DNA of 64,000 nucleotides from Garcia nutans (taxonomy: Eukaryota; Streptophyta; Magnoliopsida; Malpighiales; Euphorbiaceae). The stretch covers positions 18,383,001 through 18,447,000 of the forward strand of contig CANTUV010000004.1 of NCBI GenBank assembly GCA_947685225.1, read 5' to 3'. Shown here one piece after another: positions 34,009 to 46,180 of this stretch. Positions within the stretch are counted from its first letter, which is position 1, and every line of letters begins with the position of its first letter. The translations under genes and the position numbers were made by a program. The notes beneath the pieces are model-generated. The model searched no databases. It worked only from the letters and a program-made list of their open reading frames with translations, and was not told the origin of the DNA.

Positions 34009-37000
34009 AAATAATTTCGTTCTCAAAATTACCTACTATATTAATTAAATTCCACTAAAATTAAATATTAATCTTCACTTACTACATAATTAACTACCAA
34101 ATTATTGTCATAATTTATCATCATTACTAACCATATAATCTTTTACTCTCCCCCTTATAGATAGTCTTAACTATTTTTTTTTATAATGTCTATCATAAAG
34201 ATCATTAATAAATATAAATCATCCACTTATTTATATCCAATGTACATATTGTTTCTAGTTCTCCAAAAATACAATTAGATTCTAAATTCATACTTCTCTT
34301 CATTAATCAATTACAGATAAATACATATCATTAAGTATTCATGTAACATTAACTAAACATTTATATTTTACATTTTAACTCAGAACTCTAGCCACAAACT
34401 CAGCTGTTCAATATAACAATACACCCATGCATTTCAGAACATTTCTATCATTATCTTTCAAATTCTTTAATTCGCAGCTATATATATATATATATATATA
34501 TAATGGTCAAATTCTCTTCTTATAAATCCTACTTTTCACACTCACCCAATGAATTGATCTCATTACTTTCTTTGATAATCCAATATAAATTACAAGTACT
34601 CCTGTAGTTTATTCATCATGTTTTGTTTATTTCCATCCACTTAAATCAAACGATTCATGTCTTGATTAATCACCAAATACTATTCATAAAATAAATTAAA
34701 ATCCATTTATTATGAAATAATTATACGTCCATTATTAAATTTTAGTCTTTTAAATATCCAAAAACACATTTATTATTATTTTTTTCAAACCTTATTATTT
34801 GTTTACTATTCACCTTTCCATAAATAACTATCACACCTTACTCTAAAGACTTGAAATTTATATCAATAGCATATACACCCATCAAAGATTAATTAATATA
34901 AACCATAATACTAAGTAAAGAGTCTTTGCCATCATTCACACTTGTAATATAGTAATTCCTGTGTATCACATAAATTTTTTATGGAATTATATTTTCTTCC
35001 TGTCTACCAACTAATACATATTTTTCTTTTTGATTCAAATAATTTCATAACCTTTAAATTAAAGAATATCAATCTAAATTTAAAAATTAAAGAATATCAA
35101 TCTAATTTCCTGTCTACCATTCACTATAATCATTTTTAAAATATACACCTGTTTATTTATTTCCTTTCTATATTCACTAATAGATATTTATAATACAACA
35201 TAATAACAAAAACCACAAATACCGAACACTAAGTCTTATTGTACAAACTTACATTTTTCACCAAAACTTTATTATCTCCTTTAAACATACTGTCCAGTCT
35301 CTTTATGCACTTAAATTAATCCTTCAATTGTCTTTTTCCTCATTATTAATATTAACACATTATACTATGATGTGGTCTTCACCAAATTTTCTTTACAAAC
35401 AATGGCTTCCTTCTTTTTAAGCATTAAAATTAATATGATTTAAATTACCTCGCATTTCTATACATGTATAACTAATTATTTGAAATCATCAAATGATATT
35501 AATGTTAAGTGTATATTAGATATACAACCTTTATATTTAGACTTTATTCACCGTCATTTACTCATACCATTTATTCAATTCTTTTATTTTCCTTTTACTA
35601 GCTTTTCACTCACTCTCTTACTACCAGTCTAAAAAATTAATGATCACTCATTTAATCAATTATCCTCTCTTAATTTTCCCTATGTATATCATACTGGTTT
35701 ACTAATCTTATTCAAGTAATATTTGTTTACTCTTTTAATACATTTACCTACTTAAATGTTTAAATACATTTATGAAATATCTTATCAAGTCTTTGCCTTT
35801 ATCTAGATTTCTCCATTCAATAAGTTATTTTTTCATCAATTTTCCTTGCTAGACCTCATTATTCACTAAATTCAATCCATAAATATCTTTTCCTTCAACT
35901 CCAATAATAATCCAATATACCAATCTTGATTCTCATCATGTTCTCTCTACATATAATAATTTCTTCTTCTTAACTCTAACAATCAATTTATTTTAACTAT
36001 TCAAATACCTTTATATATAATTTCAAATTAATATAAGTCATCACATGGCATTGTCATTAGGTATACAATAAGAATACAATATGTATATATATACATACCC
36101 ACTATTTCCAATATTTAACTACCATCATTTTATTATTTCTTCTCTTCTCCTCTTTATTTATTTATCTTCTTTTCCAAACTATTTGAAGTCTCAAACAATT
36201 GTTATCCTATCCATTTTCTTACTTTGATTCTTAAATTATTTATTCTCCAAAAAAAAAATTTCCAATATTTTCTAATCACCTGCATTTTTTTTATTACACT
36301 CTAATTATATACTCATTTTGATTTCCTAATTACATTTTTCAATAATTTCCTCCAAAATGCTTTGCACCTCAAATCAAATAGTCACCAACATAATTTCTAC
36401 ATACTTATTCTAATGTTTCTTTTCTCTTACAAGCATCATAAACATACGTATTTCAATATTATAAATTAGCTTTTATTAACATAATTGACTTTACTTATGA
36501 TTCCTTTGAATAAAAAATATCATTCATATTTTCATCATCTTATAGATAAATTCTTAAGGAACACCATCAAATACCTTGCACTCCCCAATTCAAATCAATC
36601 TTTGTATTCACACATTATTACATAACAAATTATTTATATCCATCCAAACATTTATATAACTTCACTTTTTAATTGATCATAATAAGGAATGATGTGTAAA
36701 CTTTTATTCACTCAGAGTAAATCTTGACTAAATCAATACTATTTATTGCTTTAATAAATTCTTTATATACTGCCATAACAAAAATATTTGTTGATATATA
36801 CCAATTCTCTCTTTAATTTTAATTTTGAACTCTTTGTTCTAATTTATTAAAAAATCCACATCCTTTTTTTATACATCTAACAATCCATATGTAAATGTGC
36901 ATAAATTTCTTCAATCATTTGTCACGTAAAATTAATTTGATACTCAATTCTACAAATCTGTATAACTTCCTAACTTTAATGTCAATCCCAATTTTCAACT

Positions 37001-37874
37001 TTTTATTCATCACCAAATCTTCACAAAAGATTATAAATTTTTAATCATGTGCACTTGACACATATATGGACTTATATTTTAAAATTTTAAATTTTTCTCA
37101 GCTGATTTACTATTTTTAAAAATTAAATTTCCCAAACTCACAGATTCTGTCTCTTTAATAATTTCTCTGACAGTACCTGTTTATCCATTTTTTTCAAGTA
37201 TCAAACCTTGATAAAAATTTATGAAATTTAAACATATGTTCTCTAAATACATATGATATTTTATGTAAAATTTCATATTTTTCTGGGGTGGTTTGCTATA
37301 GTTTTTAAATATGTTTCTTAACTTCTATAGATTTTGAGTTGCTAAAACTGCTCCAACAATATGTGTTCTTATATTTTTTTAAATAGTAATTCATATTTAA
37401 AAATTATGAAGTTTCACACATTACATTCTAACATATAGAAAAACGTCCCATTAAAATTTCAATCTTATTTAACATCCCTAGATTAGTGCAAAAATTTGGA
37501 CAATATCACTTTGCAGCACCAATGCAGAATTTCTAGCAACTGTAATTCTCATCTCTTATGCTTTTAATTTCATATTTAAATAATTTCTTTATTGTCACTT
37601 ATTCACCAACTGAATCAATATAAATTTTAATTTCAAATAAAAGTTTCAACAATTCTTAATCTATAATCTCCAGAATGATGCTTCCACTATGCCACTCTGA
37701 TATGCACTTCCCAGACGCCATCTCAACTTATATCCATTACATTGTACGGACATTGCCACATCAGAGATCAACACAGGTGCCAATGCATATGTATGTATTA
37801 AATCACTAATCATTATTTCAAAACTCTCCTTCCACATTTTCAAAATCTACCTAGATTGAGAATCTCAAACCTAA

Positions 37875-37886
37875 GTTCTGATACCA
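37875..37886 (-). other. Element E primer-binding site (one mismatch to iMet type)
   Basis: The reverse complement is TGGTATCAGAAC, one base off the usual TGGTATCAGAGC. It is preceded by the same GAGAATCTCAAACCTA block as in C. Confidence 0.75.
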
Positions 37887-37893
37887 AAATAGA

Positions 37894-39171
37894 TATAACA
37901 CCCTTATACCCTATGTGCATACAATACATATACTCCGTATATGTAAAGTACATATACAAGATACAAGAATACCACCATAATTGCCTATGGAAACCTTACA
38001 CACTCAATTATTAAAGTAATTACATTTTTAATAGACTAACTTATTAAATAAATACATTTATATTTAGTGTTTTAGAAAATCCTTATAAGAAAATCTCTAG
38101 AAAAAATTCACCAGAGTTTTATTTGTAATTTCAATAAATCCAAAACCAAAATCACACAACCTAGACATTGAAAAGCACTTCTAGATTCTTTATCATCATA
38201 ATACTCAATAATTTCTTCAAACATTTATTCCTTTATTTCTAAGTAATTTACAAATATATAAAAATGTAAATTGTTTACATTTGCAAACTATAATTGTATA
38301 ATCATGTTCATAAACCCTTATATACAAATACATATAACACAATTGACAAATGCTTGTATATATATGTATATCTCTACATATATATATCTGCATGATATGC
38401 AATCCAACACCAAGGTCAGGTCTCATGGCATAACTCAAACTTTAAATCCTACACACAGTCCGAATCATTCTAGTCTACACTTTTAACACCTGCGAGATAT
38501 AAACTATAGCGCTATACTCGAAAGCTTAGTAGTACGTACTTTGATATAAAAAGAAAATTAAAAGAGCAATTACTTTTCAATTCACAATATGACCATCAAA
38601 TACATGATAAAACTTATATATTTCATTTATTAGAAACCATCATGTGTCATGTTCACATGCCTTGGGCCTAAATGACCCTATATAATATTCAAATTTCAGA
38701 GTTAATATTTTGGCCTATTGACACCCAGTGTCTAGCCTGAAGGTAATACAAGTGACGGCCAGCTTCTAGCTTGAAGGAAAATCATAAAATGGTGATGCCC
38801 AACATCTTGCCTCGAAGGTAAATCATAGGCATGCCGCCAAGCATAAAACTCTAGAACAGAATACTATATAAGGCAACAAACATATTAAACACATTTCCAT
38901 GGTTAATTTTCTTTCACATTGTCTCATTTGCTCATTTCTTTCCATAACCATGCATAATTGCCTTAGTTTAATATAATTCATCAATTTTCATTAATATACA
39001 TCACCTTTTCAATGTGCCTACATTTCCCAAAAACTTTGCGCTATTTTCATATTTTTCTCTTTTATAGCATATTACTCATTTTAGCCATTTGTAATGGCTT
39101 AACATAATGAACATCATACATTTACACCATTCCACAACCAACATATCAACGCATTTTACAATTCAAATGAT
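37894..39171 (-). repeat. Element E 5' LTR, first part
   Basis: It aligns with 22263-23555 with many substitutions. The two-hairpin element has decayed here (about 38490-38530). Element D interrupts at 39172. Confidence 0.87.
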
Positions 39172-41187
39172 TGTTGCGCTAGAATTAAGTACTACTACAA
39201 AGCGTCACTCGCAAGTATACGAGGTACCTGTAGCAAAGGTGATCGCCCCAAGGTCGTTTCCCCAAGAAGGTGTGGTTCGTAATAGCTTGATTGACAAGTT
39301 ATTTAAATGCGAGAGTTTGTTTTGTCGGGATGGTACGAGAATAATTTAAACCTAAAATTAACGTGCGTAGGGTTGATGTTTGAAGGTTGCACAAGATCAA
39401 ATCGATTCTTGGGATGGTGCCTAGGGATATAGGTCCATTCAATCAAAGCTCAATTCTCAATTATCCATTAACATAACCTTGTAATTAATTTGTTCCTTAA
39501 GGTTAATTAGTCAATTACCAATCCATTAGTTCTCACATTCATGAATTAGCAATAACAAATTCTTTTACATTACCAAATTAATAAAAACCTAGAACTTATA
39601 TTTCTAATTCATTCATAGGGTGGTCGATTATATAGTTCCGATATCGGATTTCACCTCTCGGTCCGTCATCCAATATTCAAAGATTAATAGGTAGCTAATC
39701 TATCAACCTAGCATACAATCCAATGCAATCAACCAACAACAAGGGACATCAATGGAAATATCAAATCAAGACATTCAATCAAATATACTACAAACCCTAG
39801 GCATGGGTATTTAGCTCAACATCATAAATTTAAAACAACCATTCAACTCAATATAAATCAAATACAAATTGTTCATTGCAATATCAATTCTCTTAATACA
39901 ACAACAACAATAAGAAATGAATTAAAAGAGAGAATAGAAAAACCCCTTGTGAAGATGCCAAGAGTAGGATTACTTATCTTCCTCCTAGCTCCACTTGATG
40001 TATGATGAAGAACTCAAGCCCTCTTCAATGGGTGATTCCCGTTTGCAATGTGGAATGGAGATTTCTCAAGTCACCAACCCTTCAATTGATTGTGCCTTTG
40101 GAAGATGGAATGGAGCTATCTCAAGTCACCAATCCTTTAATGAAGCTTCTTCAACCTTCAAGAGCTTGTTAACCCAATTTATCCCAAAGAACCTTAAAGA
40201 ACTTATCAATAGAAGATGGAGAAGGTGGAGAGAATGGAAATGGAGATAAAGATGAAGGGATAAGGGAGAGTGTCACTCTCTCCCTCTCCCAAACGTGTAG
40301 CAAAATTTTGGCTCCAAGAACTAACAACCCTTCAATTTCCCTCTTCTTCTCCTTTTAATTCATTCAAAATACACACCCATGCCTTCCAACTCACACCACT
40401 TCACCTTGTTCCCCACTTTTTATTTGTTTAATATTTCTTTTGGCAAGCACAGGGCCTTGTCCCCCACTTCGTCCCCCACTTCGTGTAGAAAAATTCAAAT
40501 ATATTCAGTGTGACACAGCCAAGCCAAGAGTGGCTTGGCTGTGTCTCTTGTTTTCCTTTGGGACACAGTCAAGCCATCTGGTCGTGTCCTTCACTGCTTC
40601 CTTTCTTTCTTCTTTCTTTTCTTTCTTTCATTTGGTCTCAAGGGGTGACACGGCCAAGCTTGCGGCCGTGTCATGTGACACGGCCACAAGCTTGGCAGTG
40701 TCATGTGACTCGGCCACAAGCTTGGCCGTGTCATATGGGTGTGTCCACTTCTGGTTCTTTTCTTTCCTTCTTTGCTTGCTCCAAGTGACTTTGGCATGAA
40801 ATGGGACACGGCCAAGCTTGCTGGCCATGTCATGTGACACGACCAGTGGCTTGGCCGTGTCACTTGAGTGTGTCTCTTCCTGCCTCTTTCTTTTTCTTCT
40901 TTTCTTGGTTTCTTTGGTTTTGCTCTTTGGATGAGACACAGCTTGTGGCTTGGCCGTGTCAAGCTCTGCCATCACCATTATTTGAGGGACACGGCCAAGC
41001 TTGATTTGGCTTGGCCATGTCTTGCTTGGTTCATACTTTTCGTACACTGTTTTGATCTTCCAAGGGTGTTTTTGCACCTAAACCTAAAACAAACTCTTTA
41101 AACAAACTTAAAACAAAAATCAATCAAAACATTAACTAAAAACACATAAAAATCATACTAAAAACAAGTACAAAAATGATCTAAACA
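39172..41187 (-). repeat. Element D 3' LTR
   Basis: 2016 bp, TGTTGCGCTA to GATCTAAACA. It is nearly identical to the right LTR except in the inverted-repeat array, where unit numbers differ. The ORF at 39995-40249 has a counterpart in the other LTR, but I recognise no domain. Confidence 0.94.
40508..41027. repeat. GACACGGCC inverted-repeat array in element D 3' LTR
   Basis: Hairpin units of the form GACACGGCC-AAGCTTG-GGCCGTGTC are separated by pyrimidine-rich spacers (TTTCTTTC). Three adjacent units near 40645-40735 correspond to one unit in the other LTR. Confidence 0.87.
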
Positions 41188-41190
41188 AAT

Positions 41191-41201
41191 ACCCCACACT
41201 T
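41191..41201 (-). other. Element D polypurine tract
   Basis: The reverse complement AAGTGTGGGGT is 3 bp from the LTR edge. Copies of the same 11-mer occur at 41867-41877 and 42461-42471. Confidence 0.8.
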
Positions 41202-41205
41202 AATT

Positions 41206-41227
41206 CCTTGCTTGTCCCCAAGCAAGG
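41206..41227 (-). other. Perfect 9-bp hairpin next to element D PPT
   Basis: CCTTGCTTG and CAAGCAAGG flank a TCCC loop. It is the same structure as at 6718-6735 in element B, lengthened by two pairs. Confidence 0.75.
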
Positions 41228-42524
41228 CTAAAATCAAAACACACTAACAAGATAAATTTTGTTATGTTCAAGAGTTATAAAGATGCATCAAGACTTCCCT
41301 ATCCCTCAATTCACAATCAATATCGAATCAAACAAAATTGGCACCCATGCAATTAAGTGGTTTTCCATGCATAACCTATGTTGTCGCTCCCTCACCAACT
41401 CTTACAAGTGTTTGATCGTGGTGGTGTTTACACTCATAACAATAAATGAAAGATTATTACCATAGGCTTTCTTATCAATCAAATCTCCACCACAAAATAA
41501 CAATCAAGCATCAATCAAAAGGTCTTTATTAGGTTGTAATGGGGCTAAGGTAAAGGCATGGCATTTATGAAATGTGAGCTTAATCATTAAGTTCAAGAGC
41601 ACTTTAAGAATGAAGTATCCGATCATATACATAACCCATCAATCCTGAAACACCTTCCTCTCATCTATCTCTTGACGTTAAAGAGCTTTTCAAGGGAACT
41701 CACTTATTAAATCTTGTAATGATACATTCCAACCCTTTCAACAAGAATAACAATTATAATTATAATTATTATTATAATTATTATATATATATTTTTTATT
41801 TTTCTCTTTTTCTTTTTCTTTTTATTTTTATTATTTTACTTTGCAATCTTAAACCTACTAAATTTAACCCCACACTTAATTCAACACAACACTCGGTCAT
41901 AAACGCTCTTAAAATGCTCTTGACCTAATGAAAGAGTAAGAGTTAACACAACAAGGTTTAGCTAATGGTGTTGTGAAAAAGAAAGGAAAGGAAAACTAAA
42001 ATAGGCTCAAAATTGGCTAACTAAGGTTGAATATAGGGTTGGTCTTTTTAAGCCAAAGTGGGTTCACCTAATTGCCTTAATCATCTTGATGCCTAATTGA
42101 AATTTTTATGTAATCTTAAAATGTATGTCAAAGCAAGTTCTAGCAAATCATCAATCAAAGATGTTCACCCACAAAAAAGAATAATAAGTTGACGGCTCAA
42201 TTCCTTACTAGGTTAAAGGGCAATGCTAGGAAAAACGAACAAAATTGACAATAAGCACCAATTCTACTCAATTCTCAAATTCATGCTTAAAAATTCAAAG
42301 GTCATCTATCAACAATTTTTATAACAATTGAACTTTCTAAAACTCATTTATTCAATGAAAAACAAGAAAAACATTAACTAACTTAAACAAAAACAAGTTA
42401 AAAGTAAAAACACAAAAACACAAAATGCAATTAAAAGTAAAAACACAAAACACAAAATGCACCCCACACTTAAAGATTCACATTGTCGTCAATGTGAGCA
42501 TGCATACTACAGAGAGGGTTTCCA
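41228..42524 (-). other. Element D non-coding 3' region
   Basis: 1.3 kb without a supported gene. It holds an AT/pyrimidine simple tract (about 41750-41835) and two extra PPT-like 11-mers. The second (42461-42471) sits beside an imperfect dyad, CACATTGTCGTCAATGTGA (42480-42498). Confidence 0.65.
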
Positions 42525-43990
42525 TCATTCCCATATGCGATGTACAATGCTCCTTCCATCCATAATGCAATTGTCGCTCATGTCTGCAAGGATGGATAGC
42601 ATACAATTCCGAAGGATACCCGATGTATTACTAAGCCTAAGTAACATTATTTGAAAACATGTGAAGGTCATCTTAGGGTAATCCTCCAGTGCAGTAGGAA
42701 CTTTATAAAACCCGTTTTCATTATGCAACATGGGTATATTAGTTTTCTGCTCTTCCTTACCACCAAGAGTAGAAGAGATGATTTTTGGGGACTCTTTAAG
42801 TTCAACCAAGTTTGGTTGAATCACTTCTTCATCCAATTTAACAATGTCAAGTCCCATCTCAACAACCTCGGCATCTAAAATTAGCTTACACTCCTAAATT
42901 TCTAAATTGGGCATTTCATGTTCTTCTCCTAAGGTCATAGTCATCCCAATCTTATTTTCACTATCTCCTTGGGAGTGCATTTTATAGATGTCAGGAAGTT
43001 GCTTACCTTGCTCCTCATCCTTCAAGCTACATGGAAATGGATTTGGTGGCCTATCAGGATTGGATGATTCATGCAACTTTGGTGAGGTTGATGCCTCCAA
43101 ATTCTTCTTCTCATTTGATTGGCTCAACTCCTCAATGTTGGATTGTATTTCCTCGCCAATATCTTCTTGATTAGTGCCTGCATCCAAAGAATCACAAAAT
43201 TTGTTATATATTACCTGTTCACTCCTCAAATTTGTGATTACCTTGACTTGCTCCAATTGGCTAGGAAATTCCTCTTCTTGGTGTGCTTGGAGTTGATGTG
43301 CCAGTTGATCAACTTGAGTTTCCACCTTCTTCAATGATTCCTCCAAAGAATCAAACCTCTTATTGCTCCCTTCCTGATTTTGTGCACTAATTTGAAGGTA
43401 AGCATTTAAATTATCCTCCACTATGGGTTTCATGCATTGAGCTTGATTTTGTGCGCTAATTTGAATGAAGAAATTCAAACTATCTTCCACAGTGGGTTCC
43501 TTAAGTTTATCCTGATTTTGTGCGCTAGTTTGAATGAAGGCATTCAAACTATATTCAAATGTGGGTGTCTTAAGGTAATCTTGGTTTGAAAATTGTCCTT
43601 GAAAGTAAGGACCTCCTTGGTAAGGTTGAAAAAATTCTACGGTGGAATGTGCTGCTGATTTTCCCATGAAAAATTTGGTTGGCTTCCCTAGCTTGGGTTG
43701 TAAGGATTGGAATATTGGTCATCTCTACCCATTTGCCGGAAACTGTCAAAGTCATCTTCTTCCACTTGCCATTCTTGGTATCGTGAGAAACCGAATGAGC
43801 ATATATTTGCACTGTGTCCTGCATTGCCACATGCTGCACATATCTCTTGGCGTGGCATAGGTGCTCTTCCTCTTGCATTTAGCACCTTAAGTTGATTCTT
43901 TAATTCTGCTAATTGCCATGCCATTTCAGAATCATTGTTCCTATCATAAACTCCTCCGTGCCTTGAAAACTGCATCTTTATAAAAAGCAC
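42525..43990 (-). pseudogene. Element D remnant of gag: zinc knuckle, coiled-coil repeats and linker
   Basis: Reading from 43990, the first frame (to 43688) starts inside gag and has the CCHC knuckle CAACGNAGHSANIC. The capsid part is missing: only about 120 bp separate this point from the PBS. A frameshift near 43667 leads to a frame of 257 codons (43667-42894) with three tandem copies of a 23-residue helical unit (SLNAFIQTSAQNQ type), then SLEESLKKVETQVDQLAHQL and an acidic linker ending RPPNPFPCSLKDEEQ, as in element B. After a TAG at 42896-42894 the same frame runs on to 42525 without a recognisable domain. No protease, RT or integrase motif is present. Confidence 0.8.
43376..43580 (-). 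repeat. 69-bp tandem repeat within element D gag tail, three copies
   Basis: GATTTTGTGCGCTARTTTGAA starts repeat units near 43375, 43445 and 43514. Each encodes 23 residues predicted to be helical. Element B has a single such unit at the same place. Confidence 0.8.
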
Positions 43991-44110
43991 TCAGCAACTT
44001 AATGAAAACAAATAACAAAAAATTCAAACAAAACAAACAAACAATTAAAAGAAAACAAACAAACAATTAAATTGTAAAGAAAAAAAATCAAACTATCACT
44101 ACTTAAACAG

Positions 44111-44131
44111 CCTTCCCCGGCAGCGGCGCCA
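44111..44131 (-). other. Element D primer-binding site (tRNA-Asp type)
   Basis: The reverse complement TGGCGCCGCTGCCGGGGAAG has one substitution relative to element B's PBS and lies 6 bp from the LTR. Confidence 0.9.
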
Positions 44132-44137
44132 AAAACT

Positions 44138-46180
44138 TGTTGCGCTCCAATTAAGTACTAATACAAAGCGTCACTCGCAAGTATACGAGGTAGCTGTAGC
44201 AAAGGTGATCGCCCCAAGGTCGTTTACCCAAGTAGGTGTGGTTCGTAATAACTTGATTGACAAGTTATTTAAATGCGAGAGTTTGTTTTGTCGGGATGGT
44301 ACGAGAATAATTTAAACCTAAAATTAACGTGTGTAGGGTTGATGTTTGAAGGTTGTACAAGATCAAATCGATTCTTGGGAAGGTTCCTAGGGATATAGGT
44401 CCATTCAATCAAAGCTCAATTCTCAATTATCCATTAACATAACCTTGTAATTAATTTGTTCCTTAAGGTTAATTAGTCAATTACCAATCCATTAGTTCTC
44501 ACATTCATGAATTAGTAATAACAAATTCTTTTACATTACCAAATTAATAAAACCCTAGAACTTATATTTCTAATTCATTCATAGGGTGGTCGATTATATA
44601 GTTCTGATATCGAATTTCACCTCTCGGTCCGTCATCCAATATTCAAAGATTAATAGGTAGCTAATCTATCAACCTAGCGTACAATCCAATGCAATCAACC
44701 AACAACAAGGGACATCAATGGAAATATCAAATCAAGACATTCAATCAAATATACTACAAACCCTAGGCATGGGTATTTAGCTCAACATCATAAATTTAAA
44801 ACAACCATTCAACTCAATATAAATCAAATACAAATTGTTCATTGCAATATCAATTCTCTTAATACAACAACAACAATAAGAAATGAATTAAAAGAGAGAA
44901 TAGAAAAACCCCTTGTGAAGATGCCAAGAGTAGGATTACTAATCTTCCTCCTAGCTCCACTTGATGTATGATGAAGAACTCAAGACCTCTTCAATGGTTA
45001 ATTCCCCTTTGCAATGTGGAATGGACCTTTCTCAAGTCACCAACCCTTCAATTGATCGTGCCTTTGGAAGATGGAATGGAGCTTTCTCAAGTCACCAATC
45101 CTTTAATGAAGCTTCTTCAACCTTTAAGAGCTTGTTAACCCAATTTATCCCAAAGAACCTCAAAGATCTTATCAATGGAAGATGGAGAAGGTGGAGAGAA
45201 TGGAAATGGAGATGAAGATGAATGGATAAGGGAGAGCGTCACTCTCTCCCTCTCCCAAACATGTAGCAGAAATTTGGCTCCAAGAACCAACAACCCTCCA
45301 ATTTCCCTCTTCTTCTCCTTTTAATTCATTCAAAATACACACCCATGCCTTCCAACTCACACCACTTCACCTTGTTCCCCACTTTTTATTTGTTTAATAT
45401 TTCTTTTGGCAAGCACAAGGCCTTGTTCCCCACTTTGTCCCCCACTTCGTGTAGAAAAATTCAAATATATTCAGTGTGACATGGCCAAGCCAAGAGTGGC
45501 TTGGCCGTGTCTCTTGTTTTCCTTTGGGACACAGCCAAGCCATCTGGCCGTGTCCTTCACTGCTTCCTTTCTTTCTTCTTTCTTTTCTTTCTTTCATTTG
45601 GTCTCAAGGGGTGACACAGCCACAAGCTTGGCCGTGTCATGTGGGTGTGTCCACTTCTGGTTCTTTTCTTTCCTTCTTTGCTTGCTCCAAATGACTTTGG
45701 CAAGAAATGGGACACGGCCAAGCTTGCTGGCCGTGTCATTGAGTGTGTCTTCTTCTTTTTTGCTTCTTTTTCTCTTGTTCTTTGGCTCAAATGGGACACA
45801 GCCAAGCTTACATGACACGGCCAGTGGCTTGGCCGTGTCACTTGAGTGTGTCTCTTCCTGCCTCTTTCTTTTTCTTCTTTTCTTTGTTTCTTTGGTTTTG
45901 CTCTTTGGATGAGACACGGCCAATGGCTTGGCCGTGTCTCTTGGCCGTGTCAAGCTCTGCCATCACCATTCTTTGAGGGACACGGCCAAGCTTGATTTGG
46001 CTTGGCCATGTCTTGCTTGATTCATGCTTTTCCTACACTGTTTTGATCTTCCAAGGGTGTTTTTGCACCAAAACCTAAAACAAACACTTTAAACAAACTT
46101 AAAACAAAAATCAATCAAAACATTAACTAAAAACACAAAAAAAAATCATACTAAAAACAAGTAAAAAAATGATCTAAACA
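44138..46180 (-). repeat. Element D 5' LTR
   Basis: 2043 bp, same termini as the left LTR. It is followed directly by CTAAGTAGCTTGGCAC, the continuation of E's LTR. Compared with the left copy it has fewer units near 45612 but an extra segment near 45750-45815 in the array. Confidence 0.94.
45474..46012. repeat. GACACGGCC inverted-repeat array in element D 5' LTR
   Basis: Same type as 40508-41027, with a different number of hairpin units and different spacer content, showing expansion and contraction since insertion. Confidence 0.87.

Larger units (their letters stand above)
33995..37893 (-). other. Element E interior, non-coding, very AT-rich
   Basis: 3.9 kb without any ORF over about 60 codons and without any gag or pol motif that I can see on either strand. 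Only the PPT edge and the PBS edge resemble Tekay elements. It includes a (TA)n run near 34480-34502. The short ORF 37661-37843 overlaps the place where gag would begin but has no similarity to it. Confidence 0.75.
39172..46180 (-). mobile_element. Element D: Athila-type, heavily deleted, inserted in element E LTR
   Basis: LTRs at 39172-41187 and 44138-46180 flank only 2.95 kb of interior on the minus strand. PBS and PPT are of Athila type. The first 110 bp of the LTR (tract with AAAGCGTCACTCGCAAGTAT) match element B closely, while the rest of the LTR has diverged, so D is a different family. The interior keeps only the end of gag and a spacer. The insertion site is confirmed by the sister LTR of E (about 23546-23560). 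No clear TSD is visible: ATGAT on the left, CTAAG on the right. Confidence 0.92.

Noticed and set aside
37143..37600. Words such as GACAGTACCTGTTTATCC inside E that resemble part of the Tekay LTR
   Set aside because: The similarity to 15440-15700 is weak and broken. I could not define LTR ends, so I did not call another LTR.
40440..45976. Many ORFs rich in WPC, HGQ and DTAK words
   Set aside because: They are translations of the GACACGGCC arrays in both strands and several frames. The same strings appear in the LTRs of elements B and C.
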